Notes: generated from the letters alone by a model not told the origin. Positions 49,780-59,686 are shown, counted from the first letter of the stretch. The stretch is 64,000 bases of DNA from Candidatus Melainabacteria bacterium (GCA_003151275.1 PLXC01000148.1:32385-96384); one strand, 5' to 3'. Made by a program: numbers and translations.

Positions 49780-49992
49780 TTAGGCTGATATCTCAACGTA
49801 CTCGCAAATGCACGTAGGCGCTGGCACAGGCAGCCCATCTTGTCGGAGTCCAGCTATGTGACTGTGAATAGCTGATTTCACATTCTTTTCTGTCTGTTGA
49901 AGCGTCTTGCCTGTGGCAATGCAACCTGGCAGATCAGGCACATACGCTGAATAATTGTCACCTGCGTTTTCAATTACAACGGCGTATCTCAT
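49780..49992 (-). CDS. hicB: HicB-family antitoxin
   Basis: The 70-residue protein has the HicB fold: MRYAVVIENAGDNYSAYVPDLPGCIATGKT followed by the helix TLQQTEKNVKSAIHSHIAGL and a short strand (PVPAPTCICEYVEI). It overlaps hicA by four bases (ATGA). It has no clear C-terminal DNA-binding domain, so it belongs to the short form. It should neutralise HicA. Confidence 0.9.
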   Translation of the reverse strand: MRYAVVIENAGDNYSAYVPDLPGCIATGKTLQQTEKNVKSAIHSHIAGLRQDGLPVPAPTCICEYVEISA

Positions 49993-50189
49993 CGGTGCTC
50001 ATCCTTCTTTGATTTTGCTTGTTTCAAAACACTATTCAATGTACCTGGGGCAATATCATCCGATCCTTTACCCGCAATAGTCACTCTACCAGTTTTAATC
50101 GCATGTTTGAACTGTTTATGGCTACCTTTCGTAGAAACGAGTCGCCATCCATCTTGTTCTAGTAATCGAATCAGATCTGATATTTTCAC
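49989..50189 (-). CDS. hicA: HicA-family mRNA interferase toxin
   Basis: The 66-residue protein reads LIRLLEQDGWRLVSTKGSHKQFKH, with the catalytic His24 in GSHKQF, and VTIAGKGSDDIAPGTLNSVLKQA at the C-end, the HicA fold. It cuts mRNA. The start is a GTG at 50189 behind GGAGGG. The gene overlaps the frame upstream and hicB downstream, which indicates coupling of the three. Confidence 0.9.
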   Translation of the reverse strand: MKISDLIRLLEQDGWRLVSTKGSHKQFKHAIKTGRVTIAGKGSDDIAPGTLNSVLKQAKSKKDEHR

Positions 50190-50479
50190 ACAATTCCCTC
50201 CAGTCTCTTTTTAGTACGGTTACTCGAAAGAAAAAGTTCAATAAATTGCGCAACTTCTGAGGGGATTTCAGAGAAGGTTCTTCGAGAGAAACATCGCTCG
50301 CTTTTAAAGTGATTGGATCGCAAAAGCAGAACCGAATGGATATGCAAGTGCGCCGTGCTGAATATTCCTTCACTCATAAAAATCTGATCAACTTTCGGGT
50401 GCATGTCAAAGGCGTATTGGTTGCTCTCTCTTGGTAATGCAAGTGAAAAGCATTTCGATTTGACGAGTCCACTTTTCAT
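50186..50479 (-). CDS. Possible third gene of the hicA operon
   Basis: An open frame of 97 residues whose TGA overlaps the hicA GTG as GTGA. The chain includes YAFDMHPKVDQIFMSEG and FSEIPSEVAQFIELFLSSNRTKKRLEGI, which look protein-like. No good ribosome site is seen, and inner ATGs at 50404 or 50374 could be starts. It may be a small regulator of the pair or a chance frame. Confidence 0.45.
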   Translation of the reverse strand: MKSGLVKSKCFSLALPRESNQYAFDMHPKVDQIFMSEGIFSTAHLHIHSVLLLRSNHFKSERCFSRRTFSEIPSEVAQFIELFLSSNRTKKRLEGIV

Positions 50480-50559
50480 AAATAATGGAATGTCTTATTT
50501 GAACTTTAAAGTGGATCGGAGCGTCTACTTAGTTGACTCATTTCTCTCGTGGTTTAAAT

Positions 50560-53500
50560 ATGTCAGGAACTCTTAAGTCAACATCATTGCTGTCAGGCGA
50601 TTTGGTTACATTGGGGGAATCAGACCTGGGTGCAAGCCTCGGTCCGACATATCTCATGCGTGGACATGCCTACTGGAAACACGGTGCCGTCCTGAAAACC
50701 GAGTGCAACTCCGATTTTTCTCAGATCCAGGCTCGCGTTCAGGGCTCACGAAGAACACCATATGCGGTGGCAATCGAGCTTCACTGGACCGGAAGCAAAT
50801 GGCGAATCGACGGCGACTGCTCCTGCCCAGTTGGTTTCAATTGCAAGCATGTTGCCGCCGTTCTCTTGTCGGTGATAAATGGAGGCGAGATCAATTTTGC
50901 CAATATGCTTTCTCCTCGATTAGCGCATTGGCTTCGAGATCTTGAAGGTGCATTGGCGCCACCACCTGAAGTGAAAACCGGTCAGCAGGTCGTTCTCTAT
51001 CTGCTCAAGGTGATGGAACGCCAAAATCCTCCACGTCCGCGAGTCAGTTTATATGTCACTAAGAAATTGAAATCCGGTTACTTTGGAGCCGGTCGGGAGA
51101 AGGATTTCTCGATGTTTTCAGGCAGGGGTCTCGATTGTCTTACTGAGGATGATTATGAGATTGCCAACTTGCTGCTATCTAACAGCCGCTACGATTCATG
51201 GTACGACGACGGATATTTACCTCAGGCAGGAGAAGTATTCGATTCGCTCCTGAAAAGACTAATCCACACGGGTCGTTGTCACTTTCAACACGCAAAGAAT
51301 CCTCCATTGCAATTTGGAGACTCCAAGCACGCTCAGATAATTTGGCAGCCCACGCCTGATGGCAGACAGGCTCCGCAGCTTCAAGTTGACGGGAATGCGA
51401 CGATTATGTGGGGTGAAAAGCCCTGGTACGTGGATCAGCAAGCTGGGCTTGCCGGTCCACTTGTTTTGCCGATGCCATTTAAAGTCGCAGAGGTCATGTT
51501 AGCAGCGCCTCCTCTAAGCGCGAATGATGTGTCCAAAGTTTATGGTGCGCTAAGTGAATTTCAATCACGACTAGCGATCCCGCTGCCAAAGACAGAGAAA
51601 GAATTTGAGCTGCGAAAAATAGCCCCAACTGTGCATCTCAAGCTATCATCGGAGCCAAAACCGTACTTTCAAAAAACTATGCAAACCAAGGCAGACCTTT
51701 CTTTCGACTATGGTCAATACCATTTTCCTCCAAATCAATCTCATATTGAAATCGATGAGGGTGGTAAGACGGTTGTTCTTAAGCCGGATCGAGAGGCCGA
51801 ACAAGATTCTATTCAGAAATTGCATAACTTGGGTTTGATCCAGATCAGTTCGCCCGCCGAGTCAGCTAAACAATTTGATGTTCGAGGTGATGATGAAAGG
51901 CTTGGCTGGATCCAGTTTTCAGAGAATATCGATAAACTTCGCGAGCTAAACTGGCAAGTTGACATTGATTCTTCTTTTGTGTTTAACGCGGTCAGTTACG
52001 ACGGCGAGTGGCAATATGATGTTGAAGAGGACTCTACAGGCTGGTTTAACCTAGATCTAGGAATCGAGTTCGAAGGCAGCAGAATTTCCTTGTTGCCGAT
52101 CATTGTCGCTGCGCTGCAAGAACTTCGCAATCCTAAGTTGGAGCTTTCGACGCTAAACGTCAATGGAAAGTTTTTTGTCAAAATGACAGATGGACGTTTG
52201 TTGGGACTTCCTTTTGAACGCGTCGAAAAAATCCTGTCTGTTTTGATTGATTTATATGATAGGGAAGGAGGTGCTTCTCGCATCTCACTTGCGCAGGCAT
52301 TGGATCTCGCTGCGGTCAATGAGTCAATTCTTGAGGGCTGTCGGCGATTGAAGGAGATTGCCACCCGGTTGAAAAACTTCACTGGCATCGCTGACGTAAA
52401 AGAACCAGCTGACTTACTTACAGAGTTGCGAACTTATCAAAAGACTGGTTTTTCTTGGCTTCAATTCATCGCGGAGTTTGATCTTGGCGGCGTCTTGGCT
52501 GACGATATGGGGTTGGGAAAAACGGTCCAAACGATTGCTCATATGTTGGCTGAGAAGCAAGACGGAAAGCTGACTAATAGCCAATTCTTAATTGTTTGCC
52601 CAACAAGTGTGGTGCCTAATTGGATTTCCGAACTAAATCGATTTGCGCCCAAATTGAGAACAACTCTTTTACATGGTAATAGGAGGGCTGAAAATTTCCA
52701 GCATATTAAGACGTCTGATGTGGTCATTACCTCTTATGCATTGTTGACTAGAGATTTAGAGCAGTTGAAGAAACATCGATGGCGCGGCATTATTATGGAT
52801 GAAGCGCAAAACATCAAGAATCCGGCAACAAAAATGGCGCAAAGTGCTTGTAGTTTGGAGGCAGATCATCGTATTTGTTTGACTGGCACACCAGTAGAGA
52901 ATCACTTAGGAGAACTGTGGTCGCAGTTTCACTTCCTGAATCCTGGCATGCTTGGTAATCCGAGAGTCTTTTCCGAGCTGTTTAGAGTTCCTATTGAGCG
53001 CCAAGGCAACATGGGAAGACAGAAGCTGTTAGCTAGTCGCATCAAGCCGTTCATGATTCGAAGAACTAAGTTGGAAGTCGAAAAGGATCTTCCTCCAAAA
53101 ACTATCATTGTTAAACCAACCGAACTGGAAGGTCATCAACGAGATCTATACGAACTGATTCGAGTCTCCATGCATAAAAAAGTTCAGAACGAGATTGCCA
53201 GTAAAGGATTGGCGCGTAGTCAGATTGCTATCCTCGAAGCACTTCTGAGACTGCGCCAAGTATGCTGTGATCCGCGGTTGGTAAAGCTTGATAAGGCCAA
53301 GAGTGTCACGGGCAGCTCGAAGCTAAACGCGCTCACTGACATGCTCTCCGAGCTGGTTGCGGCTGGACGGAAGGTGCTTCTATTTTCGCAATTTACGAGC
53401 ATGCTTGATTTAATTGAACCTGAACTGAATCGACTGCGACTACCATTCGTTCAAATTCGTGGTGATACTAAAGACAGAACCACTCCAGTAAAAAGATTTC

Positions 53501-53835
53501 AGGCTGGAGACGTGCCGGTGTTTTTGTTGAGTCTAAAGGCTGGTGGCACTGGACTGAATTTGACTGCAGCGGATACGGTAATTCATTATGATCCCTGGTG
53601 GAATCCCGCTGTTGAAGACCAAGCTACTGACAGAGCGTATCGCATCGGACAGGACAAGCCTGTCTTTGTTTATAAGTTAATTGCGTCCGGCACCATCGAA
53701 GAGAAAATGCTCGAGCTGCAAGAACGAAAGCGAAAGATTGCGGATTCTATTTATCACTCAGATACAGCGATTTCTTCAATCAAATTCGACGAAAAAGACT
53801 TGGAATATCTTTTCCAACCTATTGAATCGTTTTGA
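50560..53835 (+). CDS. SWIM zinc-finger SNF2 helicase
   Basis: The ATG at 50560 gives 1091 residues; a TTG at 50533 would add nine. An N-terminal SWIM finger has Cys87, Cys89, Cys95 and His97 (CSCPVGFNCKH). The SNF2 ATPase has Walker A in DDMGLGKT, DEAQ in MDEAQNIKN, and motif VI QATDRAYRIGQ. The protein resembles the bacterial SWIM-SNF2 group, a chromatin-remodeller-like DNA translocase. A related dispersed palindrome copy (50755-50770) lies within it. No partner methylase or nuclease is next to it. Confidence 0.93.
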   Translation: MSGTLKSTSLLSGDLVTLGESDLGASLGPTYLMRGHAYWKHGAVLKTECNSDFSQIQARVQGSRRTPYAVAIELHWTGSKWRIDGDCSCPVGFNCKHVAAVLLSVINGGEINFANMLSPRLAHWLRDLEGALAPPPEVKTGQQVVLYLLKVMERQNPPRPRVSLYVTKKLKSGYFGAGREKDFSMFSGRGLDCLTEDDYEIANLLLSNSRYDSWYDDGYLPQAGEVFDSLLKRLIHTGRCHFQHAKNPPLQFGDSKHAQIIWQPTPDGRQAPQLQVDGNATIMWGEKPWYVDQQAGLAGPLVLPMPFKVAEVMLAAPPLSANDVSKVYGALSEFQSRLAIPLPKTEKEFELRKIAPTVHLKLSSEPKPYFQKTMQTKADLSFDYGQYHFPPNQSHIEIDEGGKTVVLKPDREAEQDSIQKLHNLGLIQISSPAESAKQFDVRGDDERLGWIQFSENIDKLRELNWQVDIDSSFVFNAVSYDGEWQYDVEEDSTGWFNLDLGIEFEGSRISLLPIIVAALQELRNPKLELSTLNVNGKFFVKMTDGRLLGLPFERVEKILSVLIDLYDREGGASRISLAQALDLAAVNESILEGCRRLKEIATRLKNFTGIADVKEPADLLTELRTYQKTGFSWLQFIAEFDLGGVLADDMGLGKTVQTIAHMLAEKQDGKLTNSQFLIVCPTSVVPNWISELNRFAPKLRTTLLHGNRRAENFQHIKTSDVVITSYALLTRDLEQLKKHRWRGIIMDEAQNIKNPATKMAQSACSLEADHRICLTGTPVENHLGELWSQFHFLNPGMLGNPRVFSELFRVPIERQGNMGRQKLLASRIKPFMIRRTKLEVEKDLPPKTIIVKPTELEGHQRDLYELIRVSMHKKVQNEIASKGLARSQIAILEALLRLRQVCCDPRLVKLDKAKSVTGSSKLNALTDMLSELVAAGRKVLLFSQFTSMLDLIEPELNRLRLPFVQIRGDTKDRTTPVKRFQAGDVPVFLLSLKAGGTGLNLTAADTVIHYDPWWNPAVEDQATDRAYRIGQDKPVFVYKLIASGTIEEKMLELQERKRKIADSIYHSDTAISSIKFDEKDLEYLFQPIESF
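50755..50770. repeat. Dispersed palindrome, degenerate copy (inside the SNF2 gene)
   Basis: ACACCATATGCGGTGG shares 14 inner bases with the copy at 16535-16550; only the first and last bases differ. Confidence 0.5.
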
Positions 53836-53938
53836 GGCCAAGAAACTCGACGGAACCCTAGTCATTGCATTTACCCGATCTAGCAGACGAGTCTGTTCTG
53901 ATTTTTATCAAAACTGTTCGAATCCGCACCTCGAAATG

Positions 53939-55249
53939 CTAGTGCGACTTGGTATGCCGTGCAAGAGTGACAGCGGCACCGGCATTAGGAATACCATAGC
54001 CGAAGTGAGCTTGATTATAACCGGGTGGCTGGGTGGCTGTTTTTTGCATCACATCTAAAATATCCGCGTTACTCAAATGAGGATTGGCTTCGTGAATCAA
54101 AAGAGCGACGCTCATAGCCAGTGGCGATGAGAATGAAGTGCCTGTGCTGGTGACAGCTTGATTCTGCGGACCGCTTTTGACGACGTCTGTAGACGGCGCG
54201 GCGAACCAAACAGGATTTCCATAAGTGCTGTTGGATGATGCGGAGCTGCTGTTAGTGCCCGCGATAACGACAAGTTGATTGGTGCGCGGGCTGGGATCGA
54301 ATGCACCGGCCTTGTCGCCTGCAGCATTGAAAATCAAACCACCCTTCTGATAATAATCCTTGAATTCCGCCCATAATGCCGGATGGGTTGTCGGATTGGC
54401 TAAGCTCCTCGGTGGTGCCGAATTGAGGCTGATATTGGCAAACCACACGTGTTGACTCTCTAGGTACATCAATCCCTTTATAATATTGGCATCCGTGAAT
54501 GGTGAGACGTCTACCGGCACAATCTTTGCCTTGTATGCAACACCTGCGCCAAGTATTCCGTTGTTGGTCGTTGCCACGGCACAAGTGGTGCATAAGGTCG
54601 AATGAGGGCCAGCATTGAGAACGTTTGCCGGCTGTTTTGTGGTCACGTTTATGCCGGCAAGCACGCGTGGTGTTAGGTCTGTTTGGGTAGCCGGCACACC
54701 TTGATCTAAGTTTCCAAAATAGGTTCGTTCGCCGGAGACGCCTTGCTTCCAAGCTTCGACCACGTTCATTTGAGCAAACTGATATTGCATTGGATAGAGA
54801 GGATCGTTAGGAGCCGTGGATGGAAAATGACTGACGGATTCGGAAGAACCCAATTGGTGAGCGACATAATTGAACTGCACCTTCTCGAGATGACTATCTT
54901 TACTCATTTTGTTATAGGACTGGTTGAAGTAACGTCGATCGATCTTGATCCGAACAAATTTCAAATTGCTATTGCTAAACTGCTCGACGACGGTGCCATG
55001 CCATTCCTTGATCAGTTGTTGCAAGTCACCGTCATCGGTATCAGGTTTGATGGACGCCAGAATTTCATCAGCAACGTAATCCGAGGTTGCTTGAGCCTTT
55101 TGGCTGAATGCACTTTGGCAAGTGATGGCCAATGACACGCTTAAAAAAAGAAAGAGAGTTGTCTCTACCAAGAATGATTTGCGTACCGACTCTTGGGCGG
55201 TTGCTAAACTTTTCAATTGATTTCTCTCGCACACTTGCAACTGTGACAT
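53939..55249 (-). CDS. Divergent secreted subtilase (S8 family)
   Basis: The N-terminus holds a hydrophobic segment (LFLFLSVSLAITCQSAFS), a signal peptide or anchor, and an I9-like prodomain (ADEILASIKPDTDDGDLQQLIKEWHGTVVEQ). The catalytic set is recognisable but altered: Asp182 in LDQGV (usual DTGV), His216 in GPHSTLC (usual GHGTHVA), the oxyanion Asn308 in FNAAGD and Ser372 in GTSFSSP. All three catalytic residues are present, so activity is possible. The gene converges with the SNF2 gene. Substrate unknown. Confidence 0.82.
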   Translation of the reverse strand: MSQLQVCERNQLKSLATAQESVRKSFLVETTLFLFLSVSLAITCQSAFSQKAQATSDYVADEILASIKPDTDDGDLQQLIKEWHGTVVEQFSNSNLKFVRIKIDRRYFNQSYNKMSKDSHLEKVQFNYVAHQLGSSESVSHFPSTAPNDPLYPMQYQFAQMNVVEAWKQGVSGERTYFGNLDQGVPATQTDLTPRVLAGINVTTKQPANVLNAGPHSTLCTTCAVATTNNGILGAGVAYKAKIVPVDVSPFTDANIIKGLMYLESQHVWFANISLNSAPPRSLANPTTHPALWAEFKDYYQKGGLIFNAAGDKAGAFDPSPRTNQLVVIAGTNSSSASSNSTYGNPVWFAAPSTDVVKSGPQNQAVTSTGTSFSSPLAMSVALLIHEANPHLSNADILDVMQKTATQPPGYNQAHFGYGIPNAGAAVTLARHTKSH

Positions 55250-55375
55250 TTGCGCAGGAGTTTAACATATAAACTGAAAACTCTTGTGGAATGCTTAAGT
55301 AAGAAGCTGTGGTCTTCTATTATCATTCAGGAACAATCGCGATGGTGACTCAGCATGAGGAAAGGAGAAGCTTAG

Positions 55376-57046
55376 ATGAAGGGTGCATCGTTCACTGTAA
55401 TTTCAGTAATGATTTTCTGCGTTGCCTTACAACCGCTGCAGGCAATCGGCACCGATAATCAAACGGAAATCACCAAAAGCGATCGGAAAATTGTGCACGT
55501 GCTCAATCGCCTGACCTTTGGACCTAGACCGGGAGATATTGACCAGGTAAGCGATATGGGAGTTGAAGCATTTATAAATCAGCAACTCAATCCCCAATCC
55601 ATACCGGAATCAGAAGCAGTCAAAGCAGTTGACGTTAGCTCCGAGACTAGCCGTGAGAGCGATGAGGATCTGTTGCGGATTTTCGCCGCCTATAGAAGCG
55701 AGATCAACAGGATTAACAGAAAAAAGGAACTGAAGCAATTGGTTGAAAGTCCGACTGACAAAGACACTAACCAGCCTTCTGATAAAGTCACTGCTAAAAC
55801 GACCGACAAGAACACTATCAAATTCACCGACACACTTGATAAACCCATTGTGATGCCGACGCCTGCAGCAGCTGTAGCGCCGCCTGCACCACGCGAATCC
55901 ACTCCGGTGATAGATTACTTTCGTCGCGCTCAAAGACAGACTACGTTAGCGAAGCTAACCAGAGTGATCGAATGTCCACGCCAATTAGAAGCCGTAATGA
56001 CTGAATTCTGGTTCAATCACTTCAATATATACTCCGGCAAGGAGTATGACGGTATTCTTTTGGGAGCGTACGAGAGTGAAGCGATTCGTTCAAACTCTCT
56101 GGGCAAATTTAAGGACCTGCTGCGAGCAACTTGCTACCACCCAGCGATGTTGTACTATCTCGACAATTCGCAGAATAAAAATACTGGCAGCGTCAACGAA
56201 AACTATGCGCGAGAACTTATGGAACTGCACACGTTAGGCGTGGATGGTGGTTACAAGCAAAAGGACGTTATCGAGTTGGCTCGAATCTTGACCGGTTTAA
56301 CGATTGCAACACATATGCGCACGAGCGGACTTGCGCAAGTTCGTGGACTTGAAAGGGTTGGCACACATGGTGCCTACTTCGACAAAAGGCTGCACGAGAC
56401 GGGCCCCAAAATGCTTTTGGGCCACACTATACAAAGTTCTGGAGGCGCCGGGGAAATTGATCAAGCTTTGGATATTTTGGCCAAACATCCGTCCACGGCG
56501 CACCATATATGCTATCAACTGGCTCAGTATTTTATAGCCGATGAGCCACCACCGAGTCTGGTAGACAAATTGAAAACACGTTTTCTCAGTTCAGACGGCG
56601 ATATAAAAACGATTCTAAGAGAGTTATTTTCGAGCAGCGAGTTTTGGGATGCAAAATATGAAAATAACAAGTTCAAAACGCCATTGCGTTATTCTGTTTC
56701 GCTGCTCAGAGCGGAAGGAGCGCATATTAAGAACAGCGACTTCATCTTGCGCTTTCTCAACCAACAAGGTCAAAAACTCTATGGATGCCTTACACCTGAT
56801 GGGTATAAAAATACCAAGCAGGCGTGGTTAGATCCTGACGCACTTTTGCATCGCATTGAATTCGCTTTGACTGTTGGCTCTGGCAAAGTGCCCGGCTTTG
56901 AGATAAAACCGAATGATTACAAACAGCTTGAGGCAACTGTGGGTAGCGACACGCTATCAGCCAATACGTTAGCAATGGTGGACAAGGCACCCAAAAATCT
57001 CAAAGCGGCAGCTGTGCTCGGCTGTCCAGAGCTTATGCGTTATTGA
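55376..57046 (+). CDS. DUF1800 protein
   Basis: The ATG at 55376 follows AGGAAAGGAG. A signal peptide (ISVMIFCVALQPLQA) precedes the DUF1800 core: HVLNRLTFGPRPGDIDQV, WFNHFNIYSGK, NENYARELMELHTLGVDGGYKQKDVIELARILTGL and FSSSEFWDAKYENNKFKTP. A Pro/Thr-rich insert lies at about residues 120-180. DUF1800 genes usually pair with DUF1501 genes, as here. The proteins are exported and their role is not established. Confidence 0.9.
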   Translation: MKGASFTVISVMIFCVALQPLQAIGTDNQTEITKSDRKIVHVLNRLTFGPRPGDIDQVSDMGVEAFINQQLNPQSIPESEAVKAVDVSSETSRESDEDLLRIFAAYRSEINRINRKKELKQLVESPTDKDTNQPSDKVTAKTTDKNTIKFTDTLDKPIVMPTPAAAVAPPAPRESTPVIDYFRRAQRQTTLAKLTRVIECPRQLEAVMTEFWFNHFNIYSGKEYDGILLGAYESEAIRSNSLGKFKDLLRATCYHPAMLYYLDNSQNKNTGSVNENYARELMELHTLGVDGGYKQKDVIELARILTGLTIATHMRTSGLAQVRGLERVGTHGAYFDKRLHETGPKMLLGHTIQSSGGAGEIDQALDILAKHPSTAHHICYQLAQYFIADEPPPSLVDKLKTRFLSSDGDIKTILRELFSSSEFWDAKYENNKFKTPLRYSVSLLRAEGAHIKNSDFILRFLNQQGQKLYGCLTPDGYKNTKQAWLDPDALLHRIEFALTVGSGKVPGFEIKPNDYKQLEATVGSDTLSANTLAMVDKAPKNLKAAAVLGCPELMRY

Positions 57047-57055
57047 GGGGAGACT

Positions 57056-58103
57056 ATGGATCGCAGGAAGTTTCTTCAACTAGCCTCTATTTCTTCTTTA
57101 TCATTTCTGCTGCCTGGAACGCGCGGCTGGTGTTTTAGCGACGGTAAGACTGAACAACACAACAAACGGCTGATCGTTATTTTGTTGCGAGGAGCTGTCG
57201 ATGGATTAAACGTTGTCGCACCTTACGGAGATCCCATCTACTATGATTTGAGACCAAAAATCGGCATACCTGCGCCAGGGGCTGTAGATGGACTTCTGGA
57301 TCTGGACGGACACTTTGGTTTAAATCCGGCAGCTGAGCATTGGTCCCGTTTTGCCCAGGATTTGCTCCGGCTCTGAATCGTTTGCCAGCCTGTCCAATCG
57401 GATCGAACCACAGAAATCTTTGCTAGACACTCCAGAGGTTGCCAACGTTTTCGAAGGACTTTACAGTAATAAGAAAGACGAGCTCGGTAGAGCATTTTCA
57501 GAGGGCATGGCCGCTCATCACGAAATCAACGATGAATTGATCCGGGCGAAAGCCGACCAAGAGCAGATCGCTGCTAATCATGGTGCACCGATTTTGCGAG
57601 CAGGCGATCCATTTGGTACTAAGCTTGCAGCCCTGTTGAAAAAGGCACCATCGATTCGTGTTGTTTTTCTCGACTTTGGCGGTTGGGACACCCACGTCAA
57701 CCAAGGCACGGGAGTGGGTAATCTGGCCAGACGAATTTCTCCTTTGGCCGGTGGTCTTGCGGACCTTGCCAGCGGACTTGGACCACTTTTCAAAGACTCG
57801 ACTATTGTCATTCTGTCCGAGTTTGGCCGCACCGCAGCCCAAAATGTTAACAATGGCACCGATCATGGACACGGAAACGTGATGTGGCTCCTGGGTGGAG
57901 ACATCGCTGGCGGTAAGGTATACGGTCGCTGGGGAGGACTTTCGCCAAACGCACTTTACCAAGCGCGCGATCTTCCGACAACCACTGATTTTCGTTCCGT
58001 ATTGAGCCGGATCATTAGCGAGCAAATGGGAGTTTCTGCTGCCGGCGTTGCCCGAATTTTCCCTGGCTTTAAAGGGACTCTAGATCCTTTTGTTAGGACA
58101 TAA
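57056..58103 (+). pseudogene. DUF1501 gene, broken by internal deletion and frameshift
   Basis: The first part (57056-57376) starts MDRRKFLQLASISSLSFLLPG, a Tat-like signal, and runs through KRLIVILLRGAVDGLNVVAPYGD to HFGLNPAAEHW, then stops. The rest (57351-58103, other frame) resumes with SLLDTPEVANVFEGLY, IRVVFLDFGGWDTHVNQG, ILSEFGRTAAQNVNNGTDHGHG. The conserved central block of the family (SPDPTRSHFDAQDYME-like) is missing, so a segment was lost near 57357-57400 and the frame shifted. It follows DUF1800 by nine bases. Confidence 0.85.
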
Positions 58104-58176
58104 GGCAAGCAAACCCTTGAGCAGATTGAAGTGTTCATTCCTATTGCGTAGGTGGTGAAGCCACTGCCCGCAGTGC

Positions 58177-59559
58177 TTACTTCGGCACTACTTTCGCGAC
58201 GTCTTCTGCAACTACGAGTGCTTTACCAACGTCTCCAAGCTCAGCTAGCGTACCTACCTCAGAAGCACCTTTAGCTACTGCCGCTGCTTCTGTGGCCATC
58301 ATCGCACCTACCTTAATTCCGTCAGCTGCGAGAGGTGTGACCTCTGCTCCTACAGCTGCGCCGTCAGCAACATTTGCGCCACCTCTTCCGAGCTTAGTCA
58401 GCCAACTTTGTGGAAGATGTTCGTCAAGCCTGCCGGTCAATTTTTGGAACAAGTCCGGAACCTGATTAAAGGCTCCATATTTTTTCGCGAGCAGTCCACC
58501 GCCAATCAGTGCCGTCGCGCCAAACAACAAGGGGAATTCTGAGCCACCAGGTTTTGGTGCGCTCGCATTCTGCCCTTTTGTCGCATCGGACAAGACTGAT
58601 CCAATATCACCTGCCGGCACACTGCCAATAGCTGAAATAAGGTCTTTTTGTGGCAGTTTTCCAAGCTCCGCTGCTACCTCTTGGGGAGTAGGATTTTGAC
58701 TGTGTGCTAGCGCCGATTGCACTTGCTTTTGGTCACCAGTTGGCAGTGCATTAAAGAAAGTGGCTAGGTCCTGTTGAGGCAAGCGCATAATTGCGGAGCT
58801 CAAGTCAGCTGCGCTCAACTTCGTCAAACTATTGAGCATGGCTGCGTCAGGCTTGGCTGCCGAGCCGGCAGTGGCAGCAGGGGCGCCGGGGGTTTGAATG
58901 GCTGCGGGGTTTTGAACGGCTGCGGGGTTTTGAGCGTATTGAGTTACTTGATCTGCTGTGTTCAACGGCGGAGATTGAGTAGAATCAATACCTGCTGACG
59001 CCTGGGTTGGGGTACCTAATGATGCGTATGGACTGTAGGCCGGTTGCGTTCCGGCTGACCCGGAGCCCGAAGCATCCACTGCGGTTGCTGTAGCACCAGG
59101 CGTGGTGCCTATGGAAGCGGTGCCTATTGAAGCGTTGCCTTGAGGTGCTGCTTGTGCAGCGCTGAGCGCCTGCTGCACATCAGCCGTGGGCAGGAGCGAA
59201 AGTCCTGTTGCCAGATCTGCTGCCGGAAAAGCTGACAGCTGTTTGAAGAGGTCTTGAGCCTGAGCATTGGGATTTTGCTGGATGAATGTGCTTAGTTGGG
59301 TTTGGTCGTTTTGTGGGAGTCCTTGGAAAAAAGCTGCCACATCTTGTTGCGGGAGATGTGAAATCGCTCCCATGAGTGTTTCTGCAGGGAGCGAGGACAA
59401 CTGCGAATTGGGAGCGGACGCTGCGCTAATCGCACTTCCGTCGGTTGGCAGAGTTGCCGATTGTTTTATGCCAGGATAACCCTCATTGAGCAATTGTGGG
59501 TTGGTCGTAATTTGTGCCGTAAGTGGCGCATTCACAACGTTTTGTTCAAAGCTTGGCAT
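58177..59559 (-). CDS. Repeat protein with Gly/Ala-rich tail
   Basis: The ATG at 59559 follows GAGGGAT and gives 460 residues. Two related blocks of about 75-80 residues stand at about residues 55-135 (LMGAISHLPQQDVAAFFQGLPQNDQTQLSTFIQ...) and 245-330 (LSSAIMRLPQQDLATFFNALPTGDQKQVQSAL...), separated by a low-complexity Pro/Ala/Thr/Gln region with a small 21-bp tandem repeat near 58890-58935. The tail has one hydrophobic helix (FPLLFGATALIGGGLLA) and Ala/Gly-rich sequence. Family unknown. Confidence 0.75.
   Translation of the reverse strand: MPSFEQNVVNAPLTAQITTNPQLLNEGYPGIKQSATLPTDGSAISAASAPNSQLSSLPAETLMGAISHLPQQDVAAFFQGLPQNDQTQLSTFIQQNPNAQAQDLFKQLSAFPAADLATGLSLLPTADVQQALSAAQAAPQGNASIGTASIGTTPGATATAVDASGSGSAGTQPAYSPYASLGTPTQASAGIDSTQSPPLNTADQVTQYAQNPAAVQNPAAIQTPGAPAATAGSAAKPDAAMLNSLTKLSAADLSSAIMRLPQQDLATFFNALPTGDQKQVQSALAHSQNPTPQEVAAELGKLPQKDLISAIGSVPAGDIGSVLSDATKGQNASAPKPGGSEFPLLFGATALIGGGLLAKKYGAFNQVPDLFQKLTGRLDEHLPQSWLTKLGRGGANVADGAAVGAEVTPLAADGIKVGAMMATEAAAVAKGASEVGTLAELGDVGKALVVAEDVAKVVPK
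59093..59108. repeat. Dispersed palindrome, exact arms (inside the repeat-protein gene)
   Basis: GCACCAGGCGTGGTGC encodes part of GTTPGAT on the minus strand. The centre deviates from the usual AT core. Confidence 0.65.
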
Positions 59560-59658
59560 AAGAAGATGATCCCTCGTGTAAGGATGTACGCGTCGGATCA
59601 ACGCCGGGTCAACGCCGGGGCTTAGAGCCGCGCTTCGAATATGTTATGGGCGACCTTC

Positions 59659-59686
59659 ATTATGCAGTTTGTTTGCCAGTTGTCAA
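59659..59686 (-). promoter_or_regulatory. Promoter of the repeat-protein gene
   Basis: TTGACA (59681-59686) and CATAAT (59659-59664) with 16-bp spacing on the minus strand, about 100 bases before the start. Confidence 0.6.

Noticed and set aside
56345..56375. GGCACACATGGTGCC in the DUF1800 gene and GCACAAGTGGTGC in the subtilase gene as further palindrome copies
   Set aside because: The spacing between arms is shorter than six, so they do not fit the family; probably chance.
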